Shown here piece by piece: positions 1 through 4,964 of a DNA stretch of 6,089 nucleotides; position 1 is the stretch's first letter; every line of letters begins with the position of its first letter. Source of the stretch: Bacteroidota bacterium (GTDB taxonomy: Bacteria > Bacteroidota > Bacteroidia > Cytophagales > Cyclobacteriaceae); NCBI GenBank assembly GCA_023431285.1, contig JAEYXN010000328.1:1-6089 (forward strand), in the 5' to 3' direction. The position numbers and the translations under genes were made by a program. Below the pieces are notes generated by a model. The model saw nothing but the letters and a program-made list of their open reading frames with translations. It did no database searches and had not been told where the DNA came from.

Positions 1-540
1 CTCTTTAATACCCAAGGGTATAAGGCAACTTCTATTTCAGACATTACTGAATTGACGGGCCTGACCAAGGGAGCTATCTATCGCCATTTCGAGAACAAAC
101 ATGATCTTGAACAAAAAGCCTTACAACATCTCGCCGCTCAACTCGATGAAAAGGTTCGTACACTTGTTAAAAGTCAGCCTACCGCTGGAAAAAAGTTGCG
201 CGCTATTTTTGGGTTCTTCAGTACCTACATCACTGACCCTCCAATTAAAGGAGGATGCCCTTTGTTGAATGCGGCCATCGAAGCTGATGATACAAACCCT
301 GTATTGCGTCATGGCGCCATCCGCATCCTGGACAATCTCCACAATTCGATTCTGGTTATCCTGAACAACGGAATTAAGCATGGTCAGTTGAAACCGTCTA
401 CAGATAAAGAATCGTTTGCCACAATAATGATCGCTGCGCTGGAAGGCGCAATCATGATGAGCAAGCTTCGTGGAAATAACGATGATATCCGCCGTGTGAT
501 TAAACATCTTGAAAAATTAACGCAGGAAATCGAAACCTGA
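1..540 (+). CDS. TetR/AcrR-family transcriptional repressor, 5' end cut off by the window edge
   Basis: The reading frame is open from base 1 to the TGA at 538-540 and gives 179 visible residues. The true start lies before the window; from the usual TetR layout I infer that roughly 15-20 residues of the first helix are missing. The N-terminal part shows the TetR helix-turn-helix: ISDITELTGLTKGAIYRHF followed by ENKHDLEQKAL, with the typical Y-x-H-F recognition-helix end. The rest is an all-helical ligand-binding and dimerisation domain. It contains a GGCPLLNAAIEADD segment (about visible residues 84-97), a pattern seen in one branch of TetR regulators. The Cys there is the only cysteine visible. 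An internal TTG at 52 is an in-frame codon inside the DNA-binding domain, not the start. The hydrolase gene begins 48 bases downstream on the same strand, with a TetR-type palindrome in the gap, so it is the likely target. The ligand is unknown. Family assignment is secure; the target is inferred. Confidence 0.93.
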   Translation, partial: LFNTQGYKATSISDITELTGLTKGAIYRHFENKHDLEQKALQHLAAQLDEKVRTLVKSQPTAGKKLRAIFGFFSTYITDPPIKGGCPLLNAAIEADDTNPVLRHGAIRILDNLHNSILVILNNGIKHGQLKPSTDKESFATIMIAALEGAIMMSKLRGNNDDIRRVIKHLEKLTQEIET

Positions 541-546
541 TTTTTT

Positions 547-577
547 TTGACCATATAAATACCGATCGGTACCTTAA
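547..577 (+). promoter_or_regulatory. Candidate Bacteroidota-type promoter of the hydrolase gene
   Basis: TTG at 547-549 is followed after 20 bases by TACCTTAA at 570-577. This matches the Bacteroidota -33 TTG / -7 TAnnTTTG pattern in its first six -7 positions but not in the final TG. Transcription would begin near 583, leaving only about five bases before the ATG at 589. The upstream T-run (541-548) could also help end transcription from the regulator gene, but only a 4-bp stem (CAGG/CCTG) precedes it. Assigned by pattern only. Confidence 0.5.
560..571. promoter_or_regulatory. Probable TetR-family operator (perfect 12-bp palindrome)
   Basis: TACCGATCGGTA is a perfect inverted repeat. It lies between the candidate -33 and -7 boxes and overlaps the first two bases of the -7 box. 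ACCG...CGGT half-sites are common in TetR-family operators. The position would block RNA polymerase, and the gene for a TetR-family protein ends 20 bases upstream. Binding by that protein is inferred. Confidence 0.6.
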
Positions 578-588
578 ATAACCATTCA

Positions 589-1446
589 ATGAAAACTATT
601 ATCCCGTTTTTACTAGGTCGATATCTAAATCTGATGGCCGTTCTTCGTCCATCGCATTGTGCCGCCGCCGGATTTCGGATATTCTGTTATCCCATTCGTA
701 TTGGGCTAAAACCTTATCAGCTAAAATTCCTGAATTCGGCCAGGCAAAGAACCTTGACGCATGAGTCACTCGATATAAGAGTCTACGAATGGGGAAATGG
801 CCCCAGGAAAGTTCTGCTTCTTCACGGATGGCAAAGCCACTCTTTCAGATGGAAAAATTTTGTAGAGAGCTTTTCTCCCGAAGAGTTTACCGTGGTTGCA
901 TTGGATGCTCCTGGCCATGGGCAGAGTAAAGGAAGCAAACTTACAGTCCCGCTATATAGCGATGTGGTGGAAAAACTGATCCGGGAAGAAGGTGCTTTCG
1001 ATGTAATCATCAGCCACTCTCTGGGCTCCTTTACAGCACTGTACGCTTTATATCGCACGCCAACCCTTCCCGTGGGAAAGCTCGTCCTCCTCGCCCCTCC
1101 CGGAGAAGCGACAGAGTTTTTGTCTTTCTATCAGAAATCACTGGGTTTATCTGCGCAGACTGTGTCAAAGATTAAGACTCATTTCAGCAGCGTCATCGGA
1201 AAAGAAGTGGAATTCTTCTCAGCCAGTACCTTTGCTGATCAAATAGCGCAACCAGGTCTGATCATCCATGACGAAGACGATAAGGAAACATCTCTCGCCA
1301 ATTCCGTCGCGATCAATAGATCATGGAAAAACTCCCGGCTCGTGGTGACCACAGGATTGGGTCACAATCTGAAATCACAGGAAGTTATCGATGAAGTGCT
1401 TCGGTTTGTGAATGAAGAACATTATGCCTTACAACAAACCTTGTAG
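589..1446 (+). CDS. Alpha/beta-hydrolase fold protein
   Basis: This 285-residue protein has the alpha/beta-hydrolase core. VLLLHGW (residues 75-81) is the oxyanion-hole strand and loop, and VVALDAPGHGQS (102-113) is the next strand with the usual D-x-P-G-H-G-x-S. The nucleophile elbow is ISHSLGS with Ser144. The acid is in IIHDEDDKE, probably Asp231, and the catalytic His259 is in GLGHN. The elbow reads S-x-S-x-G instead of the usual G-x-S-x-G. The first 55 residues are hydrophobic and basic (IIPFLLGRYLNLMAVL, then a FCYPIRIGLKPYQLKFL stretch) and lie before the hydrolase core. They resemble the N-terminal region of other Bacteroidota hydrolases and have no clear signal-peptidase site. They could form a membrane-associating helix. 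The ATG at 589 is chosen because it follows the candidate promoter and no upstream in-frame alternative fits. The substrate cannot be predicted: esterase, lipase-like or other hydrolytic activity is possible. Probably repressed by the adjacent TetR protein. Confidence 0.88.
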   Translation: MKTIIPFLLGRYLNLMAVLRPSHCAAAGFRIFCYPIRIGLKPYQLKFLNSARQRTLTHESLDIRVYEWGNGPRKVLLLHGWQSHSFRWKNFVESFSPEEFTVVALDAPGHGQSKGSKLTVPLYSDVVEKLIREEGAFDVIISHSLGSFTALYALYRTPTLPVGKLVLLAPPGEATEFLSFYQKSLGLSAQTVSKIKTHFSSVIGKEVEFFSASTFADQIAQPGLIIHDEDDKETSLANSVAINRSWKNSRLVVTTGLGHNLKSQEVIDEVLRFVNEEHYALQQTL

Positions 1447-1472
1447 ACCCGATTTCTGAAATCCTGGAAAAC

Positions 1473-1495
1473 AAAAAAGCCGCAGAGATGCGGCT
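1473..1495 (-). terminator. Intrinsic terminator of the tRNA-Leu transcript
   Basis: On the minus strand, AGCCGCA - TCTC - TGCGGCT forms a perfect 7-bp GC-rich stem with a 4-base loop, running into a U-tract (six T residues, the first being the last stem base). It begins five bases past the 3' end of tRNA-Leu(CAG). The same hairpin has no T-run on the plus strand, so it is a weaker terminator for the convergent hydrolase gene, which stops 26 bases before the element. Confidence 0.85.
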
Positions 1496-1500
1496 CAGAG

Positions 1501-1582
1501 TACCGAAGGAGGGACTCGAACCCTCATGCCTTGCGGCACACGCCCCTGAAACGTGCGTGTCTACCAATTCCACCACTTCGGT
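1501..1582 (-). tRNA. tRNA-Leu(CAG)
   Basis: Read on the minus strand, this 82-base sequence folds as a class II tRNA. The acceptor stem ACCGAAG pairs with CTTCGGT, followed by discriminator A. The D-arm is GTG/CAC around AATTGGTAGA. The anticodon stem CACGT/GCGTG carries the loop TTCAGGG, so the anticodon is CAG (plus-strand bases 1546-1548) and it decodes CUG. The long variable arm TGCC-GCAA-GGCA and discriminator A are leucine-type identity features. The T-arm is GAGGG-TTCGAGT-CCCTC. The CCA end is not encoded and must be added after transcription. It is second in a tandem pair, 99 bases downstream of tRNA-Leu(GAG), with its terminator directly behind. Confidence 0.97.
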
Positions 1583-1593
1583 ATCAAGTAGTT

Positions 1594-1615
1594 AACTAGA
1601 TCCTCATCTCTAGTT
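1594..1615. repeat. Inverted repeat in the spacer between the two tRNA-Leu genes
   Basis: AACTAGA (1594-1600) and TCTAGTT (1609-1615) are perfect complements separated by eight bases. On the minus-strand transcript they would form an A/U-rich 7-bp hairpin 11 bases before the 5' end of tRNA-Leu(CAG). There is no U-tract, so it is not a clear terminator. It could be a processing or spacer structure in a two-tRNA transcript. The rest of the 99-base spacer shows no convincing TAnnTTTG box. Confidence 0.4.
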
Positions 1616-1646
1616 TCAATAGATCGTATCCGTTTCAAAAGGTTGT

Positions 1647-1666
1647 ATCAAACCTGAAATCAAACC
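1647..1666. repeat. Short direct repeat in the tRNA spacer, with a further copy after lysS
   Basis: ATCAAACC occurs at 1647-1654 and again at 1659-1666, separated by TGAA. The 13-base word ACCTGAAATCAAA at 1652-1664 is repeated exactly at 1833-1845, just past the lysS stop codon. The two copies thus lie on either side of tRNA-Leu(GAG). This may be a trace of a small local duplication or chance. No function can be assigned. Confidence 0.35.
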
Positions 1667-1681
1667 AACAATCCGTTTGGG

Positions 1682-1765
1682 TGCCCAGGACTGGACTCGA
1701 ACCAGCACACCGGTTAAGGCACTACCCCCTCAAAGTAGCGTGTCTACCAATTTCACCACCTGGGC
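1682..1765 (-). tRNA. tRNA-Leu(GAG)
   Basis: This 84-base class II tRNA lies on the minus strand. Acceptor GCCCAGG pairs with CCTGGGC, followed by discriminator A and no encoded CCA. The D-arm is GTG/CAC around AATTGGTAGA. The anticodon stem CTACT/GGTAG holds the loop TTGAGGG, so the anticodon is GAG (plus-strand bases 1729-1731), reading CUC and CUU. The T-arm is GCTGG-TTCGAGT-CCAGT. The variable arm is long, as expected for leucine, though its stem is weaker than in the neighbouring tRNA-Leu(CAG). The two tRNAs share the D-loop AATTGGTAGACACGC and are probably related by old duplication. It is the first of the pair, with a strong promoter match about 30 bases upstream. Confidence 0.97.
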
Positions 1766-1795
1766 AATTCCATCGCGGCAACCCCGCAAGGGCGA

Positions 1796-1826
1796 CAAAG
1801 GTAAAAACCTTTGGCAATTTTCACAA
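1796..1826 (-). promoter_or_regulatory. Probable promoter of the tandem tRNA-Leu genes
   Basis: On the minus strand, TTG (plus-strand 1824-1826) is separated by exactly 20 bases from TACCTTTG (1796-1803), a full match to the Bacteroidota -7 consensus TAnnTTTG. Transcription would start near 1790, about 25 bases before the mature tRNA-Leu(GAG). The -7 box is also one arm of a perfect 7-bp inverted repeat (CAAAGGT 1796-1802, ACCTTTG 1807-1813). That repeat resembles a hairpin but has no T-tract in the minus direction. The box lies just past the lysS stop codon, so lysS read-through could also feed the tRNAs. Confidence 0.65.
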
Positions 1827-1848
1827 TTACAGACCTGAAATCAAAAAA

Positions 1849-3579
1849 CTACTTCAACCACCCCTCTACTTCTGCAAGAGTAGGGTTTTGAACGTTCTCC
1901 AGTTTCATTTTCTTACGGGTCCCACAGACATCGTTGAACAGCTTGGAAGCCTTGAGTTCGCGCATCTGGGCTACCGATTGAATGCCTAACTTCTGGAGTA
2001 TCGGAATTAGATCGGAACGAACTCCCGCAGACTCAAACTCAGCAGCATCAAACCCGGCGGCCACCTTCTCAGGCTTCATCTGAGGGAAGAACAGAACATC
2101 CTGGATTGACGGCGAATTTGTCATGATCATCGAAAGGCGATCGATACCAATACCCAGCCCTGCCGTTGGTGGCATCCCATACTCCAACGCACGAAGGAAA
2201 TCTTCATCGAGTGTCATCGCCTCCTCATCTCCGCGTTTGCCAAGCTCAAGCTGTTGCTCGAAACGCTCACGCTGGTCTATCGGATCGTTAAGCTCTGAAA
2301 ATGAATTAGCGATCTCCTTACGATTACAGATCGCTTCAAACCTTTCAACCAATCCTTCCTTCGAACGATGCTTCTTCGCCAGCGGCGACATCTCTACCGG
2401 ATAATCTGTAATAAACGTCGGCTGAATCAGGTTCGGTTCACACTTCTCTCCAAAGATCTGATCAATCAGCTTTCCTTTGCCCATAGTATCATCCATTGGA
2501 ACCTGCAGCTTCTTGCATGTCTCGCGAAGCTGGGCTTCATCCATAGACGAAATATCGATACCGGTGAAATGCTGAATCGCCTCGAACATGGTATATCTCG
2601 TCCATGGTCTCTTGAAATCAATGACATTCTCTCCTACCTGCACTTGCGTCTTTCCGTGGAGATCCAACGCAGCTTTTTCGATCATCTCCTCAACAAGGTC
2701 CATCATCCAGTTGTAATCCTTGTAAGCAACGTAAAGTTCTATCTGCGTAAACTCCGGATTGTGAAACCGTGACATTCCCTCATTGCGAAAATCCTTGGAG
2801 AATTCATATACTCCGTTAAACCCGCCTACGATAAGACGTTTGAGATACAACTCATTGGCAATACGCAAATAGAGTTTCATCTCCAGTGTATTATGATACG
2901 TGGTGAAAGGCCTCGCTGCAGCACCACCGTAGAGAGGCTGCAGAATCGGCGTTTCCACCTCGAGATATCCCTTCTTATTTAGATACTCGCGCATGGAATT
3001 GACGAGTTGCGTCCTCTTCACAAATGCGTCACGCACATGAGGGTTGACAATAAGATCAACATAACGCATTCTGTAACGTTGCTCAGGATCAGTGAATGCA
3101 TCATGCAACGTTACATTCCCTTTCTCATCTTCCGTTTGTTTAACGATTGGAAGCGGTCTCAAAGCCTTGGACAGAACAGTGAGCGATGTGACATGCACTG
3201 AGATCTCGCCGGTTTGCGTAGTGAAGGCATAACCCGTCACTCCGATGATATCGCCTATGTCGAGAAGTTTTTTGAAAACAGTGTTATAAAGAGTCTTGTC
3301 CTCATTAGGACAGATATCGTCGCGTCTGATATAAACCTGGATCCTTCCGGATTCATCCTGCAACTCTGCGAACGACGCATTTCCCATAATACGCCGGCTC
3401 ATAATCCGCCCGGCAAGCGAGACATTTTTATAGTCGATTTTATTACGCTCGTAATTGTCCAGGATTTCCTTTGCCGAAGCATTCACTTCAAACAATTCAG
3501 CAGGATATGGATTGATCCCAAGCTTCTCGAGCTCTTCCTTGCTTTTCCTGCGGTTGATTTCCTGTTCGCTTAATTGCAT
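1849..3579 (-). CDS. lysS: Lysyl-tRNA synthetase (class II)
   Basis: LysS charges tRNA-Lys with lysine using ATP in the cytoplasm. This 576-residue protein has the standard class II layout. An N-terminal helical segment is followed by an OB-fold anticodon-binding domain (about 53-140). The catalytic core carries motif 1 (VETPILQP, 208-215), motif 2 (FRNEGMSRFHNPEFTQIE, 264-281) and motif 3 (AGLGIGIDRLSM, 473-484). The bacterial core normally ends soon after motif 3 at FFPQMKP (E. coli LysRS is about 505 residues). Here about 73 further residues follow (504-576), rich in Lys and Leu and including PILQKLGIQSVAQMRELKASKLF and CGTRKKMKLE. I recall this extension and the length of about 576 as usual for Bacteroidota LysS. 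The ATG at 3577-3579 gives the normal family N-terminus. The proline dehydrogenase gene ends 54 bases upstream on the same strand, and the tRNA-Leu pair follows downstream. I see no terminator directly after the stop. Confidence 0.98.
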   Translation of the reverse strand: MQLSEQEINRRKSKEELEKLGINPYPAELFEVNASAKEILDNYERNKIDYKNVSLAGRIMSRRIMGNASFAELQDESGRIQVYIRRDDICPNEDKTLYNTVFKKLLDIGDIIGVTGYAFTTQTGEISVHVTSLTVLSKALRPLPIVKQTEDEKGNVTLHDAFTDPEQRYRMRYVDLIVNPHVRDAFVKRTQLVNSMREYLNKKGYLEVETPILQPLYGGAAARPFTTYHNTLEMKLYLRIANELYLKRLIVGGFNGVYEFSKDFRNEGMSRFHNPEFTQIELYVAYKDYNWMMDLVEEMIEKAALDLHGKTQVQVGENVIDFKRPWTRYTMFEAIQHFTGIDISSMDEAQLRETCKKLQVPMDDTMGKGKLIDQIFGEKCEPNLIQPTFITDYPVEMSPLAKKHRSKEGLVERFEAICNRKEIANSFSELNDPIDQRERFEQQLELGKRGDEEAMTLDEDFLRALEYGMPPTAGLGIGIDRLSMIMTNSPSIQDVLFFPQMKPEKVAAGFDAAEFESAGVRSDLIPILQKLGIQSVAQMRELKASKLFNDVCGTRKKMKLENVQNPTLAEVEGWLK

Positions 3580-3593
3580 AAATAAAATTTTCG

Positions 3594-3601
3594 CAAAAAT
3601 A
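3594..3601 (-). promoter_or_regulatory. Candidate -7 box of the lysS promoter
   Basis: TATTTTTG on the minus strand fully matches TAnnTTTG and lies 14 bases before the lysS ATG, implying a leader of about ten bases. No TTG is found 19-21 bases further upstream, so the -33 element is poor. The 54-base gap after the proline dehydrogenase gene has no terminator hairpin, so lysS could also be reached by read-through. Confidence 0.4.
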
Positions 3602-3633
3602 CGCGAATTAGGGAGAAATGGAAGGACACCCGG

Positions 3634-4827
3634 CTAATCAGCCGCCCCCTCGCTTTTTCTGCGGTCAATTTCCTTCCTGATCATAGTTAACTCACGGCTA
3701 CTTTGACCAGCCACAGATGTGTTTTCTTCGGCGCGACGCAAAAGATAGGGCATCACAGACCGGACAGGACCATAAGGGACATATTTGGCAACGAGGTAGC
3801 CTTCTTTGGCAAGGTTGAAAGATATGTTATCGCTCATCCCGTACAATTGCGCGAACCATACCCGCGGATCGTTATTTCGCAACCCATGCTTCTCCATCAT
3901 GATGGCAAGAAAATGATTGCTGTATTCGTTGTGAGAACCACACATCACGCTGATGCGTTGCTTATTCTCAAGACAAAACATCAACGCATTGTTGAACGAT
4001 GTGTCTGTTGATTTTTTATCGGGATGAATGGGACTTGGATAGCCGAATTTTTCTGCGCGCTCACGTTCTTTCTCCATATATGCGCCTCTCACCAGCTTTG
4101 CTCCAAGAAAATATCCATTCATCGTTGCCATGTGATATGCTTCCCGAAGGTTCTTGAGAGAGTCGGTCCGATACATTTGGTATGTATTATATACAACTAC
4201 TCTTTCCTTGTTATATAATGCCATCATCTCATAGGCCATCTCGTCAATCGGGCCCTGTATCCAGGTTTCTTCAGCATCTATAAGAATCGGGACATTGCTT
4301 CTGAATGCAGCTTCGCATAGTGTGCGAATACGTTGCTTGACCGTTGTGAATGAATCCTCCTCGGCCTCGGAGAGGACTTCCTTCTTGTGAACCTTTTCGA
4401 GAAGCTCAAACGAGGCCAGACCCGTTACCTTAAAAACAGAAAATGGAATGTGAGGATCTCCTTTGGCTTTATCAATAGTGCGAAGAGTTTCTGCCAGCGT
4501 GCGGTCAAATCCTTCCTCCGTTTTCTCTCCCTCCGCAGAATAATCCAGAATAGTATGAACGTTGTATTGATACAACTGTCGGATCGCACCTTCACTGCTT
4601 TCAATACTTTCCCCGCCGCAGAAATGATCGAAAACTGTTTTACGAATAAGTCCTTTTACCGGAAGTCTGAGTTTCAAAGCTGCCTTCACCAAACCCGTAG
4701 CCGCGGAAGAGATCCATGGGTGATTTACAAGGGAGAAAATAAAATTGGCCTTCTTCAATGCTGCGTCCGACTTGTACTGGAAGGCCACAGCAGTATTTTC
4801 AAAGGAGATTTTGGTATCTGCTTCCAT
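3634..4827 (-). CDS. Proline dehydrogenase (monofunctional, FAD-dependent)
   Basis: This enzyme oxidises L-proline to delta-1-pyrroline-5-carboxylate with FAD, passing electrons to the respiratory chain. It is the first step of proline breakdown. The 397-residue protein shows the PRODH TIM-barrel landmarks: FKVTGL (132-137), LIDAEE (182-187), KLVRGAY (244-250), CGSHN (296-300), QLYGMSD (327-333), and KYVPYGPV followed by YLLRRAEEN (361-369). Tyr349 and Arg364/Arg365 match, in spacing, the proline-binding Tyr540 and Arg555/Arg556 of E. coli PutA. There is no aldehyde dehydrogenase domain, so the second step needs a separate gene, not present here. The open frame extends upstream to an ATG at 4863, but I choose the ATG at 4825-4827. 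It gives the typical family N-terminus (KISFENTAVAFQYKSD), and a full -7 box lies between the two starts. Divergent from aroB. Likely loosely membrane-associated, as for other PRODHs, though no transmembrane segment is seen. Confidence 0.95.
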   Translation of the reverse strand: MEADTKISFENTAVAFQYKSDAALKKANFIFSLVNHPWISSAATGLVKAALKLRLPVKGLIRKTVFDHFCGGESIESSEGAIRQLYQYNVHTILDYSAEGEKTEEGFDRTLAETLRTIDKAKGDPHIPFSVFKVTGLASFELLEKVHKKEVLSEAEEDSFTTVKQRIRTLCEAAFRSNVPILIDAEETWIQGPIDEMAYEMMALYNKERVVVYNTYQMYRTDSLKNLREAYHMATMNGYFLGAKLVRGAYMEKERERAEKFGYPSPIHPDKKSTDTSFNNALMFCLENKQRISVMCGSHNEYSNHFLAIMMEKHGLRNNDPRVWFAQLYGMSDNISFNLAKEGYLVAKYVPYGPVRSVMPYLLRRAEENTSVAGQSSRELTMIRKEIDRRKSEGAAD

Positions 4828-4844
4828 ACTCAATTTAGGTGGGG

Positions 4845-4852
4845 CAAATATA
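4845..4852 (-). promoter_or_regulatory. Candidate -7 box of the proline dehydrogenase promoter
   Basis: TATATTTG on the minus strand fully matches TAnnTTTG and lies 17 bases before the preferred ATG at 4827. The upstream TTTG words are only about 4-8 bases away, so no well-spaced -33 box is visible. If real, transcription starts downstream of the alternative ATG at 4863, which supports the shorter protein. Confidence 0.5.
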
Positions 4853-4917
4853 ACCACAAACAAATGTTAGGTCGTGGTCCCCTCCCTTTTTTTATCAGTT
4901 TCCACGCCGCTCGTGAC

Positions 4918-4948
4918 TTGATTACTGACCGGTACGACTCTAACTTTC
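4918..4948 (+). promoter_or_regulatory. Candidate aroB promoter
   Basis: TTG at 4918-4920 and TAACTTTC at 4941-4948 are separated by 20 bases and match the Bacteroidota consensus in all but the last -7 base. The leader would be about ten bases. The divergent proline dehydrogenase -7 box lies 65 bases to the left, so the two promoters are back to back and do not overlap. Confidence 0.6.
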
Positions 4949-4964
4949 GGCCTTATCGATAATC

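Noticed and set aside
52..540. A 162-residue protein starting at the TTG at 52
   Set aside because: The frame is open from base 1 and the upstream codons complete the TetR helix-turn-helix, so this is an internal codon of a gene cut by the window edge.
529..548. CAGG...CCTG stem followed by eight T residues as a terminator of the TetR gene
   Set aside because: A 4-bp stem with a nine-base loop is too weak to call. The T-run also overlaps the hydrolase promoter.
1451..1463. GATTTCTGAAATC inverted repeat after the hydrolase stop
   Set aside because: Only one base separates the arms, so it cannot form a hairpin terminator. It could be a protein site, but nothing supports that.
1385..1576. Minus-strand open frame of 63 codons
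   Set aside because: It covers the tRNA-Leu(CAG) gene and its terminator. tRNA sequence read as protein explains it (the MVELVDTHVSG type of peptide is a known tRNA artefact).
1681..1989. Plus-strand open frame of 102 codons
   Set aside because: It runs antisense through tRNA-Leu(GAG) and the end of lysS. Its opening residues are typical tRNA-derived false protein.
2123..3573. Several plus-strand frames opposite lysS, up to 134 codons
   Set aside because: They lie wholly antisense to a clear synthetase gene and show no recognisable domain.
4928..4933. ACCGGT palindrome in the aroB promoter spacer as a second TetR operator
   Set aside because: Only six bases are symmetrical, and it lacks the longer half-sites seen before the hydrolase; chance is the simpler reading.
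4387..4962. A 191-codon plus-strand frame leading towards aroB
   Set aside because: Most of it is antisense to the proline dehydrogenase gene, it has no domain features, and it crosses both divergent promoters.
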